Counted from the stretch's first letter, positions 42,700 to 54,180 are shown. The stretch: 64,000 nucleotides of DNA from Yponomeuta sedellus (GCA_934045075.1 OW203734.1:15312016-15376015); one strand, 5' to 3'. Notes: generated by a model from the letters alone, not told the origin. Made by a program: numbers and translations.

Positions 42700-43190
42700 A
42701 ATGACGGCCTCGGTGGCGCAGCGGTTTGGCACGCTGACTGTTCAACCAAAGGTCTCGAGTTCGATCCATGGCCGCGTCAAACTAGGAAACGGACTTTTCT
42801 AATTTGTCTCGGGTTTTGGATGTTATAGTCTATTAGCTTTTAGAATATACCTCGGCTACTATCGGATGTATTTGTGTAATAAAAATATCGGAACTAATAT
42901 GACACTTAAATTTACATTACCTTTCAAAATAGCGAAGAAAAGTTTTATACAGAGCATGAAGTAGTATTACACTCGTGTGCTTTCGGCGAAAACCGAAGCC
43001 TGCTCTAGAACCCGAGGTAAATTTTAAAAGCTAACATACTGTATACCAATAAATTTATTTATTGTATTAAATCTATCGTTTAGTTAGCACCTGTAACACA
43101 AGTCATTGAGTTGTACTTAGTATGGGGCTAACGAGATTTGTGTAATATATCCATGAATATTTATTTATTATTTATTTACTATATCGGTGA
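42700..43190 (+). mobile_element. SINE-F split by MITE-2
   Basis: The first part (42703-42829) has GACGGCCTCGGTGGCGCAGC, GAGTTCGATCCATGGCCGC and GTCTCGGGTTTTGGATGTTA. The second part (about 43028-43190) resumes with TTTATTTATTGTATTAAATC, GTTAGCACCTGTAACACAAG and GGGGCTAACGAGATTTG. Compared with 16095-16375 the break falls in the middle of the body. Confidence 0.85.
42830..43025. mobile_element. MITE-2, complete, inside SINE-F
   Basis: Ends AGTCTATTAGCTTTTAGAAT and ATTTTAAAAGCTAACATACT are inverted repeats through ATATACCTCGG / CCGAGGTAAAT. Interior: GGAACTAATATGACACTTAA and GTAGTATTACACTCGTGTGC. TA at both edges may be a TA target duplication. About 200 bp, no coding. Confidence 0.82.
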
Positions 43191-43744
43191 AGCCGTTTCG
43201 GAGGAGTTCATTACAAACAAGAAACACGAGATTTTTATTATTAGATATTTTAGAGTCGGTAGTTGGCACATAAGTCAAACTGTCATTAAATTTGACCAAT
43301 TTATTGCTACAACACAGCTCTCCGTAAATGTGATAAAGATAATAAAAATGTGAAGTAGTTTTATAACAGGTTCACTGCCTGAAGAAATAGTGTATGAGCT
43401 GCCGACCTTAGAATATATAAACTGGGCTAGGACTACGTGAGGTGGACAACGAAGGCTATACACTAACAAATTTAATGTCTAGACGCGTGTAGTAACCGCG
43501 CGTCCTTAGCGGCGTGTGTAAATCTTCCCCGACGTTCAGAATTAACGTTCGTTAAAGGTGTTTGCGCGCCGGATCGCTGCACTGCCAAGGTACAAACTAA
43601 TTAACAGCGTGGGGCGAATGTGGATGGCAGCTGAGTAGTTTGGCTACGTAGTTGATTGCGATATCCCCCTTTTGATATGGCTTAATTGAGAGTTTACCTG
43701 GGGTCTATGTTTTTAGATAGATATTGTGTTTTTAGATAGATATT

Positions 43745-44055
43745 TGCGGTGGCAGCCCAGTGGGAAGAGCAATGGACTCGGAATCGAGAGACCCAGGTTC
43801 GATTCCCAGCGCGGGCAACTACTTATAACTTTGTTTATTTTCAATGTTACGTACATTTGTAGCAGCAATACCAAACGCTAATTGCGAAGGATAACATAGT
43901 GAGGAAACCCATGGCTTGGTTAGCTTCGCACGTATTACTTGTCATCTTGACAGCTAACGTGCCTTGCAAAGCACGGAAGCACTCGGAAAAATGCCTCTAG
44001 CGGTAGTCACGGGACGGCCCACCTGCACCTGACCGCGCCTGTTGTTGCTTTACTT
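43745..44055. mobile_element. SINE-E head (plus) joined to 5S-SINE scrap (minus)
   Basis: 43745-43950: GCGGTGGCAGCCCAGTGGGA, CCCAGGTTCGATTCCCAGCG, CGAAGGATAACATAGTGAGG, GGCTTGGTTAGCTTCGCACG. From 43956: AACGTGCCTTGCAAAGCACG, GAAGCACTCGGAAAAATGCC, CTAGCGGTAGTCACGG, GACCGCGCCTGTTGTTGC, which is the minus-strand 5S-derived SINE. Confidence 0.72.
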
Positions 44056-44640
44056 AGATATACGATTTATCTTTATAAATCATTTCATTGTCAAGCCAGC
44101 CAATTGTCATTATGAAGGTTTCTTGAGGAGCGATGGAAGGCATCCTAGGTGTACTACCTTCAAAGATTCAAAGTACAAAGTATTCAAACTACTAAGATTC
44201 AAAGTACCACTCTTAACTTCAAAATAAAACTCGCCGAGGTTGAAGCTTCTTCTTCTTCGTTTCGCGTCAGCGATTCGACCAGTTTAGATTTTTCCTGAAC
44301 AATAGTTGGCTACTGCAATTGCAGCAGCGTTGGCCTCTGTTAGGTTGAGATTGAAGCTGCGACCGCTTGTATAAAGTGGAACTGGGTTGGCCGCGTCAGG
44401 TGCATTGCCCCAGCCAGATAGCCGAAACAGATAACAACGTGGCGACCATCGCAATTGTGGTTGCTTTTAAAGATAACTATAACTTCTGTTAAAGTATTTT
44501 CTGTGTACAATAAATAATTAACTAATCTAATCGCAGGACTGACCAAATGATTTTTATTGAGTTACGGTACTCATAGATTAACTTAAAAGAGTAGAGTCCG
44601 AAATTTCAATATTTTCTAAATGCACATACTACCCGTCTTA
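44056..44640. other. No recognised feature
   Basis: ATTCAAAGTA recurs three times near 44165-44210. Otherwise only motif-less frames. Confidence 0.3.
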
Positions 44641-44779
44641 GGGCCAGTTTCAGAATTGAGAATTTCGCTAAGTAAATAGTTAGCTGCAGTACTGTTTCTT
44701 CGAATTTCTCAGAAAATAGTGTGACGGAATGTTACTTAAGTATTTACTTATTGAAATTCTCAATTCAGAAAACGGCCTT
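44641..44779. mobile_element. MITE, sister of 5301-5430
   Basis: Left end GGGCCAGTTTCAGAATTGAG and right end CTCAATTCAGAAAACGGCC pair through AATTTCGCTAAGTAAATA and GTATTTACTTATTGAAATT over about 42 bp. Confidence 0.78.
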
Positions 44780-45528
44780 TAATTCATTTCTTTTTTATAA
44801 CATCTGTTAAGGCCGCAGGTCTTCTTGTTTATAATAAAATGCAAGCTTAACCTACTTTGACTTTAATTAGCAAATAAAAATATAATAAATCGAATTCCAT
44901 ATCGAGTCTTTACAAACACCATTTCTTTTCTCAAAAATCTGTCTCGTTGACACTTTATTTTTAATTTAGCACTTGCAGCAACCTAAATAGTTCCCGTTCA
45001 TGCAGCCGTTAATACATCTAAATTTATAACAACGTATATTTCGTAAAGAAATCAACTGCTACTAAGGGTTTATGAAAGTAGGACGGACAGACATAAATAC
45101 AAACGTCGTGGCTATTGTACATATTGATAGGGTCCCGTGTGGCGTTCGTCGACGGAACCACGAAAAGAAATGTTTTTTGAAGAAAAATATTCCTAAGTTT
45201 AAAACAATAACAGTTTCGGCTGTGTAAAAGGCAGTATCGATAATACTGGAATTAAGCTATAGAACAATTATCTAACTGTAATGAATATTGATGAGGGCTC
45301 CATCGCCAAATTAGTTTACCACAAGTTTACGGCTGGGGGTCTCACAGGGAGTCTTAAATGCGTTTAGTGAAAATGTTGTCAGACACAAGTTAACTAACTG
45401 TATCGCAATTTGATACTATCCTAAACGGTCTCTATTGGGATCATGAGAATAATTTTTTTTTCGCGTCCTTGAGGGCTCGTGAATTAATAAAGAAAAGGAA
45501 ACCACTGCCATAGTACCAGATAATGCGT
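44780..45528. other. No recognised feature
   Basis: AT-rich, without a motif-bearing frame. Confidence 0.3.
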
Positions 45529-46075
45529 TCATGCATGCGAAAGGGTACCGAGATAATAGTTGATACTTTTTTGCCTTACCGTGGTTATGTTTGAGTTAAA
45601 TAGATCAATGTCCAAATTATCACTCAAGGAGTTAAATAGATTACTCGCTCGTGCAAAGAAGCTATTTTGTCTGTAGTTAGTCTTCGTTACAGGGACGTGT
45701 AGTCTCAGTGACCGCCGTGAACTAGATCTTGCAGGGACAACGACTTTAATATTAGCTAGTAATTCCGGGCTATCTATGAAACCATTTGCTATTTGGAAGA
45801 GATAGGTAAGGTCAGCTACACTTCTACGTACTTGTAATGGTAAGAAATGATGTCTGATGCAACGAGATACATAGTCTTTATCTATTGTGTTTGTTTTGAA
45901 TTGTAGATATCTTAAGAATCTCCTCTGGATAGACTCAATTCTATCAACATAGCAAGCATAGCGAGGGTTCCAAACTTGCGATGCGTACTCCAGGATACTA
46001 CGAACGAACGAACAGTAAAGTATTTTAATAGTTTTAATATTGTTGAATTTAGAACTGCATCTGCATAAATGGCAA
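45529..46075 (-). pseudogene. Jockey-clade LINE reverse transcriptase, C-terminal part
   Basis: An open minus-strand frame without ATG, ending at TGA (45529-45531). It reads KILYCSFVRSILEYASQVWN, PRYACYVDRIESIQRRFLRY, CIRHHFLPLQVRRSVADLTY, LFQIANGFIDSPELL, SRRSLRLHVPVTKTNYRQNS and FFARASNLFNSLSD. The VRSxLEYAS-W and IQRRFLRYL phrases are those that follow the RT domain in Jockey-type LINEs. The copy is 5'-truncated, and the readable frame is intact for about 160 codons or more, so it is fairly young. Confidence 0.82.
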
Positions 46076-46225
46076 CACTGATGGCGTCAGGCCGTGTATC
46101 AAATACCGCCTAATAAAGTTGCAACCTAACGCGGATTGTGATGTTAAGAACCACATCCCCTCTGTTACCGCAAAACGCAGTTCGTAGTCATAGCAACAGG
46201 TGTAATATTTTATTGGCTATTCTTC

Positions 46226-46371
46226 ATCGTCATCTAACCATTATGTCCCCACCGAGGGGCACAGGTCTCTTCCCTGATGCCATACTCCACCACGGAGGAC
46301 AAGTCCGGATTGGTGGAGGCTTGCAAGGCTAGTGGCTGGTCTTATTGCCAGTCTGACTGATTAGCTTCTTG
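46226..46371 (-). mobile_element. 5S-derived SINE, 3' fragment
   Basis: TCATCTAACCATTATGTCCC, CACCGAGGGGCACAGGTCTC, CCACCACGGAGGACAAGTCC, GGATTGGTGGAGGCTTGCAA. Tail and distal body only. Confidence 0.65.
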
Positions 46372-46533
46372 GAATAGTCTTACTTAGATAACTACCATTT
46401 TTTTTAAAATTCCTCCTCCGTAGTCGTTTTAGCTTGAAAGGAAGCTCTGATCACTCTCTAAAAAGATCTAAAAAGGTTAACCTTACCTTTACCTTACCGA
46501 CCTTTGATGAATATTGAATGATAAGAAAATAAT

Positions 46534-46978
46534 AATAAATGTGGATTACACTATTTTTATTTTTAATGCACTAACCCATGCTAAAGAACAAATTTAAAAA
46601 CCTATTTAGAGGCTAAAAATTTCACCCATGCCGGGATTCGAACCCGCAACCTCTGGCTATCCGTACCAGCGCTCTACCAATTGAGCCAATGGGCGACTCA
46701 CGGCGTCAGTGAAATTTCGAACCTCTTTACAATATTCTCTGTATTACGTACAGAGTAGGTAGTCGGGGCTGTAAGTAATGCAATTTGCTTAAGTCAGATG
46801 TCGCTGCCTGTACGTAATACAGAGAATATTGTAAAGAGGTTCGAAATTTCACTGATGCCGTGAGTCGCCCATTAGCTCAATTGGTAGAGCGCTGGTACGG
46901 ATAGCCAGAGGTTGCGGGTTCGAATCCCGGCATGGGTGAAATTTTTAGCCTCTAAATAGGTTTTTAAATAAATGTGGA
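46534..46978 (+). repeat. 12-bp target duplication bracketing a palindromic SINE-A
   Basis: AATAAATGTGGA at 46534-46545 and 46967-46978. Confidence 0.88.
46546..46966 (-). mobile_element. SINE-A palindromic insertion with 162-bp arms
   Basis: The left arm (46592-46753) and right arm (46808-46969) are 162 nt each and pair at 160 positions across a 54-bp spacer. The spacer (AGTAGGTAGTCGGGGCTGTA...GTCGCTGC) is the same 5' section seen in the 42.5 kb simple copy. The left end carries the complete tail in reverse (TTACACTATTTTTATTTTTA, ATGCACTAACCC). The right end stops after AGGTTTTTAA. Element sense is therefore minus. Confidence 0.92.
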
Positions 46979-46979
46979 G

Positions 46980-48660
46980 TTCTTTATTAGCTTCTTATCC
47001 ACCTAATTTAATAATTTGATTGTGAAACTAACAGCTTTGACGTTCGTTAAGCAAACATTTCGTTTTTATTGTAATTTTTTTTACACTTTCACCACTCGCT
47101 CACCACCACATCACTTTCCATAACTGTCCAAAGTCCTTCAACACTCGGTTCACTCCCAGTTTAGCCATTTCACTAACAGGAGCAACGTTCTCAACCGTTT
47201 CCAATACATTTTCCATACAGGCTACAAAACCGAACAACATTTGTGCTGTTACAAAAACGAACATTTGGAATAATATATAAGATATGTTCACACTTATTTT
47301 TGTAACTTACCACACGTTGTATTGACCTCGAGTTTATTCACTAACATTTACTTAATAATTCATTAAAATTTGTATCCATAAGTCCTTAGCTATTGGTGTA
47401 ACGCAATTGGATCACTACATCCCAAGTGTATAATGCTGCTAGCGATTTATCGCACAATAAATTTGTACTGGGCCGAAGCGCAAGTAGAGCCGTTTTTACC
47501 GTTAAGCTAAACGCAGTTTATCATTATGCTCAAACTGGTCACAAAACACAAATTTTTAAGTTTTCGCTGGAGTCCATAAAACAACTGACTAATAAATGGC
47601 TTAAACGACTGTGAAGCTTATGAAACATATGTCGTGCGAGTATCTGATCCCTAATCTAAGTCTCTTATGAAACCTTGTATTTGTTTTATGGTGAGTGTCT
47701 TGGGGGTTTTGCCCAACGGGCCATGTGACTCAAGAGGTGTGGCTGAGGTAGTCAGAATAAAATATATGTGAGAGAGCGTTCAAATAAGATCTCAATTCTA
47801 ATAAAGTAGTTGACATTAATAGATAATTCTGGTCTGAGAAATGGCAGGCCTTTCCCTTGTAGTTTAGTGGGACACATTAACTGGCTACAGAAAAAAGCTT
47901 TTGGGCACCTAAAAATTAACAATTAGGAATTTTCTTGATCTAAAAGAGCTGATGGTGGTCTTATTGCTAATAAGAATCTGTTTCGAAAAAGTTTTTGTAT
48001 TAAATTAATAATATAATATAGCAATTTGAGTTTACAGTTTTTCAGGTATTCGTTTAACTGACTTGGGTTCAAAACTCCTTGCGTGGAGAAATACGCTTCG
48101 TAAGATTAGATAAATAAAGAATATTTTTTATTGTACGCTGTAAAAAAAACGATAAATACAAAGTGGCTGGCTGAATTGCATAAGGCCGTATTTTAAGAAC
48201 ATCGTTTGATGAAAACTGGGGATTAATTTTAATGGTGGTGTTGGGACTGAATACGTTCGGAATTGAAATAGCAGCCGCACAGCGTATCCTGTCGGGTGTT
48301 CAGCGATCTTCGACTGGACCAACTGCGTATTCAATGTTAGTCAATAAACGTCGTGCATCGGTTTACTGGAATTCAGTCTACCGTTGAAGATAGATGGTTA
48401 TTTCATGCCACGGTACATAGTCTAGTGCAGTGGTTCTTAACCTTTTAGTCATGACGGTATATTATACCAAATTTCTTTCATCTCAGGGACCACCTACTTG
48501 GTTTGTGGTAATATAAGGACCGTGAATGTAAATTACTAAAGGATTGTTTGATCTATCTATAAATAAAACATGATAATTTTACGAATAACACTCATTTAAT
48601 TATTATTTCGCAATATTGGACTACTTGGAATGCATCGAAGGAGCACAAGTGGTCTGAGGA
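46980..48660. other. No supported gene
   Basis: On the minus strand a 54-codon ATG frame ends at 47100 and begins with a hydrophobic stretch (FVFVTAQMLFGFVA). A GTAAGT precedes it on that strand. Nothing confirms it. The plus frame 47426-47614 and the minus frame 48128-48334 are also motif-less. Confidence 0.3.
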
Positions 48661-48669
48661 GCATCAGTT

Positions 48670-48738
48670 AAACGTAGTCAGTAATTGTTTCCAAACGTAG
48701 TCAGTAATTGTTTCTAAACGTAGTCAGTAATTGTTTCT
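48670..48738 (+). repeat. 23-bp unit repeated three times at a LINE 5' junction
   Basis: AAACGTAGTCAGTAATTGTT plus TCC or TCT, at 48670, 48693 and 48716. The last unit is in frame with the LINE reading frame that follows (NVVSNCF). Confidence 0.9.
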
Positions 48739-49301
48739 ATCGCCTTAAAATTCTCTATAGTATACGCGATTACCTGAGCACTGATTTGCGTGTCAGGCTC
48801 AGTGAATCGCTGATATTATCCAGATTAAACTACTGTGACGTCGTCTATCATGGCTGTATACTTGGTAGGACAAAGAGGTTAATCCAACGTGTACAAAACG
48901 CATGTGCACGATTTTGTTTCAAAATCCCTCCTAGATCCCACGTCAGTCCGCACTTGGATGCAGCAAAGCTCTTGAATATGGAGGCACGTCAGCATCTACA
49001 CTTTGCTAAACTACTTTTCGGTGTAATACGAACAAAAATCCCATATTATTTGTTCGCAAAGCTTGAATGGTCCACTAGACAACGGTATGTGCATAAGGAA
49101 AGAATCCTGACACCGGCGCATCGGACCATGGCTTTCCGCGGTAGTTTTAGGTTTGCGGCGTCCAAGTGTTGGAATGACATTCCTCCCCCAATCCGTGAAG
49201 CGTTCAGTTCATATGTTTTTGGGCGCAAGCTCAGGGCATATTTGCTGGAGCTTCAGAGACCGCTACTCCCCTCCCTTCCAACCTCTCGCCGCAAAAACTG
49301 A
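48716..49301 (+). pseudogene. CR1/L2-like LINE reverse transcriptase, C-terminal part
   Basis: An open frame of about 195 codons with the post-RT region of a non-LTR element: ESLILSRLNYCDVVYHGC, TKRLIQRVQNACARFCF, AHRTMAFRGSFRFAASKCWN and DIPPPIREAFSSYVFGRKLR. It is 5'-truncated: the RT catalytic blocks are absent. No stop interrupts what remains. Confidence 0.85.
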
Positions 49302-49910
49302 CACGAGTCTGCAATCGCATGGTAGGGATATGCAACATGGCAAAACTGTATTTGTATATATGCATTTCCTATTATTTTTATTATATTTTTTTTCTCGCTT
49401 ATTTAAGTAAATATATATGTGAGTATTGATTATATATATATTTAACTATATTCATAAATTTTTTTCAGTACAATTTTGAACTGATCGTAGGTATATCTAT
49501 ATTCATTTGTGTAAGTTTTTTGTTTCTGTATACCGTAGTTTATTTTGTCAGTTAGTTAAAACTATTTAAGTATCTGTTTCATTCTATATGCATATTACGT
49601 ATTCTATTCTATACAACTATTACTCTTTATTACATATAAGTATTCTATTCAGTATGGTATTTTCCATTGCACCACACCGCAGTCTGTAACGCTCGCGGAA
49701 CACCTCCTGGCACTAACTGAAAATCAGCGCTGAAGGCTTGCCCATCAGCATAGGCTGAGTCAGTTGCCGTTTATAGCGGCAATGACACGCCGTGACCTTT
49801 AGTGTTCTTTTTTTTTAATGTTATTTAGTAATGTGTTTTAAGTTTGTTTTGTTACTGTGGCGTGTGCACTGTTTCTATAATAAATGTTTTTCTTCTTCTT
49901 CTTCAGTTAA
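49302..49910 (+). mobile_element. LINE 3' UTR-like region
   Basis: AT-rich sequence after the RT stop. From 49685 comes the tail type also found at 6245-6460: CTGAAAATCAGCGCTGAAGG, GCTGAGTCAGTTGCCG, CTATAATAAATGTTTTTC, ending in a TTC repeat. Whether it belongs to the preceding RT fragment is uncertain. Confidence 0.55.
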
Positions 49911-51585
49911 AACCCACTGGTTCTGTCAATCGTTAGTACATATAGTGAAAAAAATGCAGATAAATGTGGATGATATGTGCGGATGATAATAAGCATGTCA
50001 ATTTAAAAATGAAGTGTTCTAGTAGATGAGTGCCCTTGTACGGAGACATTCCTCGGTGAAGCATCATATTTATTAAACAATCTTAATTTTTATCTCATCA
50101 GAGATATATATTTCTGTTATTTTAGAGTATGGTCATTAGCTCTTGTCTTGTATTAAGCGCATCAAATCCTGAATGATTTCAATCGTCTAGCTGGAAAATT
50201 CCTTACTAGTAGCTATCGCTAACGTCCGGATTCCGACAGGCATAAGTGCGCATAATTAGCACTGTACAAGGATGCATTAATGTATTTCAATTGTTAAATT
50301 AAATAAAAGCACGTCAAAATAGGCTGACTTTCCTTTTAAATAAAGTACATAAATGAGACTTTACCTAAATATAATGTGCTGGCATTGCACCATTTCGGAA
50401 CACGAATTTATCACATATTTTATAATAATATCAAGATTTTAGTGTAGATATTCTACCAGCATTAATAGCATTTTTCGTGATTTTACATGTTTACATTTCT
50501 AACCCTATTACCATGAAGTAAGAGAGTTCCAAATTTTCTATAACTAAGTTAGACGTACTCTAGAGTTTTGTAATATTCAATGAGTAAATGAGAAAGTGCG
50601 TTCGAATTGTGCAATTGACAACATTTCAAAATTGTATGGAGCTCTAATTCGAAAACCATTTCGAGATTTGGCTTTGTAAAGCACATAAAAAAATATTTCA
50701 GTTTTTTCTGTGGTTGCATTTCCGAGAAAATGGTAAAAACACAAAAATACGCTGATGACGTCACACCATGGCTCTCAGTGAACATGCCTGTGCCACAATA
50801 AAAAAAAAAGTCAATTTCAAGATCTAAAATTACTTTGTGTGTATTTAGTAATTATTCAATACGAAATGATGGGCGATGATGTGACAACTTGAAAACTAAT
50901 GAAACTGCAGTATTGCTTTGTGAACAGATTGAACAAAATTGAGTAGAGAGAAATAAATTTAACACTACACAAAGTTTGTTTACGTTACGCAAGGCAAGCC
51001 ACACAACATAAGTATCAGGGTTACCATACTTTATACTTACCATTATAAATAACCTTGAAAAAGTAGCTACAAAAGTAACAAACTGGCAGCTAAAACACTC
51101 CGACGCATAAAGGCTTTGCCAACACAAAGTGCATTTAAAAAAAGGAACAACTACATACATAAGGGATGATGAATTGAACTAAGCTGATTTAATTGTATAA
51201 AAGAAAAACATATTTGCAGATATTAAAAAAATACAGAAACTGTTTTTTAACATGGCCCTGGCAATACTAAAATGACATTTGCTTGTAACTATGTTTTTTT
51301 AGGATATTAGGCAAAAGAAAACATATTGTGAGCCTCGTTGATTCGTCACTTCCGGTAAAAATATTTTAAACTTTAAAATTTAAAAAATATAAGAAAACGT
51401 GCGTGTTCCAGAAAATAAAAAAATATGGGTCGTTTTATTTTGTATCTAGTTTCCTTTAAGACAATAAAATACGTATGCTAAAAAAATGAAATGTTGTCAA
51501 TTGTAGATACGTAGGCCTATGCACAACTGTGGCCATAGGATTCATTACTTCTACTGGCTGTATAGATAGACAGAGTAATAAAAAC
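49911..51585. other. No supported gene
   Basis: The minus frames 50549-50785 and 50852-51160 (102 codons) show no motif. AT-rich throughout. Confidence 0.3.
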
Positions 51586-51589
51586 AGCG

Positions 51590-51800
51590 TCTTCTTCTTT
51601 GTCGCTCTTTTCCACAGCGAACGGTATTCCGCCATGTAGACCGCGTGGTAAATACTGCTACCGGGTGCCGCTTTTATAACGCCCGACCATCTTGCGAGTG
51701 CCCTTTCTCTTTGGCACGTTTGTATCCACCTAGCAGGTGATCATGAGCCTCTCTATACGATGCCTAGGAGAACGCATAATGTGTCCAAAGAAGCTGAAGA
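51590..51800 (-). mobile_element. LINE C-terminal scrap
   Basis: On the minus strand traces such as FFGHIMRSPRHRIERLMITC and RKGTRKMVGR can be read, resembling the GHxxR tail of RTE/R-type LINE polyproteins. Damaged by frame changes. Confidence 0.45.
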
Positions 51801-51876
51801 AGAATAAAAAAGGCACTGTTACCACAAAAAAATATTTTACTCTTACATGAAAGGCTAAAGCACTTCGTGTTTACTT

Positions 51877-51927
51877 TAGTCACTTCGTGTGGTGGCCAAG
51901 AAAATTTGGCCCCACACGAAGTGACTA
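51877..51927. repeat. Hairpin with 22-23-nt arms
   Basis: TAGTCACTTCGTGTGG pairs perfectly with CCACACGAAGTGACTA, and the inner GGCCAA with TTGGCC, with one bulged base and a short GAAAA loop. A third CACTTCGTGT lies just upstream (51861). Confidence 0.85.
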
Positions 51928-51933
51928 ATGTAG

Positions 51934-52164
51934 GTGACACAGATATGCGTCAGCTGATTCAGAGCTCGATAGATTTGTGCGATACCGCAACACGCTTAAT
52001 GGCACTAATAAAACGTGAAAATCTATTTGTTTGTTTACCGTTGCTCGGGAACTTTAATACAATTGGTAAGCTGCGCGAAATACCCCAAAGCATTGTTATT
52101 AATGCTGATATCTCTGAACATTTTATTTTGAACCATGATGCGTTGTATTTAAATGACGGTAATA
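51934..52164 (+). CDS. Candidate orphan exon, unrecognised
   Basis: An open frame with plausible amino-acid composition (MRQLIQSSIDLCDTATRLMA, KRENLFVCLPLLGNF, LREIPQSIVINADISEHF). A strong donor, GTAAGT, begins at 52165. A TAG|G acceptor lies at 51931-51933 but lacks a pyrimidine tract. I do not recognise the protein. It could be an exon, a retrogene scrap or chance. Confidence 0.3.
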
Positions 52165-52719
52165 GTAAGTAGGTTAATATAATTTATTTTTAAGTAAGCA
52201 ATTTAATTAATAAGTGTTAGATGTACTTTACTTCTTCTATAAAACTATGGCATATTATAATGTAAAACTTCTACAGTGTCTCCGAGTTGAGAAGAATTTG
52301 AACTTAGAATTGCGACTGACGAAAATAAGTGAAAAATATTTATCGAATCGAGTCGTTTCCTAAAGATTAGTCCGCCGGCACAACTTGAACTGATTGTGAA
52401 CCTACTTACCGAAGATACTTAATCGATGTTTAAAGGTGAAATGGTCAAATCGATATATTCTAGTTGTCATATCACGTTGACAACACGTCTCTATGTTCTT
52501 CTTATTTAATCAATGTTATCAACTAATTAATGAAATGAAATAAAATGGTGAAATGAATTGAATTTTTTTATTCAAACAGAAATTTCGGTTTAATGAACGT
52601 TACAAGTCAAACTGTCTATTTCAAAATCTAGATGATTTTGGAGAAAAAATTGACAAAAAGACACCAAGCTGAGTCTTTTCAAAGTCCTTAATTTATATTC
52701 TTTTTGTTGCCTAACCCGC

Positions 52720-52790
52720 TTTAACGGTTAGCCAGAGGTCACAGGTTTGAGTCCCGGCATGGGTGGAATTTTTAGCCTCTAAATAGAATA
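52720..52790 (+). mobile_element. SINE-A fragment
   Basis: CGGTTAGCCAGAGGTCACAG, GTTTGAGTCCCGGCATGGGT, GGAATTTTTAGCCTCTAAAT. The 5' half is missing. Confidence 0.75.
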
Positions 52791-52799
52791 AATTTTTAA

Positions 52800-53930
52800 T
52801 AACCGAGTTTACATAATTTTTACAGAACTTATACATTTTACAGGCTTTAATTCCAGACGTCATTGTCATCTAAATAATCCTTTATATTATAGAAGCCCTT
52901 TTGGCACAAAGTGTACTTTACACAATGGAGACACAATACTAGTCAGCAGAGTAGGCCAGAAAGCCTTCTAACAATACATAATTACACTTAGTTTCAACTG
53001 CAGCGGTTTTAGAAACAGGTCTTGTCGTTTATATTTGCAGCTACATAGTGCTACGCTTGCTACGACGTAGCGCTTCGTAGCATATTCGTAGCACCTGTTC
53101 AGTTGTTTCAAATCGACTTTTGATGTTCAGTTGTTTGTTTTTGGCTTACACTTTATTTTGTTAAGAGAACAAAATGCTGTTGTGAAACAGAGTTGAATTA
53201 AAAGAGAGTGCAAGTTTCGAATTACAAAGTAGGTAACTACATTTTAATTTCCTACATGCATACTACGAAATCAATTAATGTGTTGGCGTAAAAAAAGGCC
53301 ATGTACTTTATTTTATTAAAACAAAATTTGTATGTACTGTCACTATTACATTGTTACCGACAAAAGCAGTAACTATGTATATACATTTTCGTAGATACAT
53401 TTTTACCTTAAGATACCGGTAGTTACGGTTAAAAGGAACAAACCAATTCACCCATAAACAACTTACCGATATAAACAGAATAATGATCACAGTGCTAGAC
53501 ACATATCTACCTTCAATAGTCATTATTGTCAATATCCTATCTTCTTAGAGGGGCCAATAGTCGGTAACAAATGGAGTATAAGGTGGAAATTATGATGCTC
53601 TCACCTGTAAGGAAGATGGATGTTCGAGGCGCGATGGGATCATTACTACACCAGCAACTGTTCCGCTTTAACGACTGGTACGGGCAGTTAAGTGCGGTTG
53701 TAACTAGAATGAGTGTCTAGTCTACAATGTCTTGGTAATGAATGACTCCTTCAGCTGCTATTAAGGGTACTTTCAATTCCGACATGCTTTTTACTGGTAC
53801 ACTCTGTCATCCGTTATGGCAAACTAAACCTATTCGTATCTTTCTACAATACTGTTGCAAACCTACTGAGAAAGTTTGATTTTAGACATATTTGCATTTA
53901 CACAGACACAGGTTTTTATAAAGATACGTT
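52800..53930. other. No supported gene
   Basis: Near 53040-53095 GCTACG and CGTAGC alternate several times. The minus frame 53308-53532 lacks a motif. Confidence 0.35.
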
Positions 53931-53939
53931 GTGTGAATA

Positions 53940-54180
53940 ATTAGCTTTAACTCGCAGCTTCGCCCGCCTATCAACTATCTCACAGGAATGCATTACCGGG
54001 TTATTAAGTATCTTATATTTCGATAAAGATCTTTTTCTATCTGTACGCCATTTCTACGGAAATCCGTTCAGCCGTTAATGGTTGACAAACATCCAAAAAT
54101 CTTTAAAAACTTACACACTTATGATGTAAGTAGGATTGACCTCCTCGTTGCTTCAGCGAAGTCTTGGTTTAGCGAAGGAG
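53940..54180 (-). mobile_element. Helitron-like 3' end
   Basis: Minus-strand terminus: GGCGGGCGAAGCTGCGAG (imperfect hairpin) followed by TTAAAGCTAAT, a CTRR-type end. The interior has GAAATCCGTTCAGCCGTTAA and CATTCCTGTGAGATAG. Confidence 0.45.

Noticed and set aside
47100..47291. A small secreted peptide gene on the minus strand
   Set aside because: The frame starts at GTG, its first ATG gives 54 codons, and the hydrophobic start is common in AT-rich DNA. No cleavage site, cysteine pattern or homologue is recognised.
50852..51160. A 102-codon membrane protein on the minus strand
   Set aside because: Its composition follows the AT-rich sequence. There is no splice-site support, no motif and no neighbouring exon.
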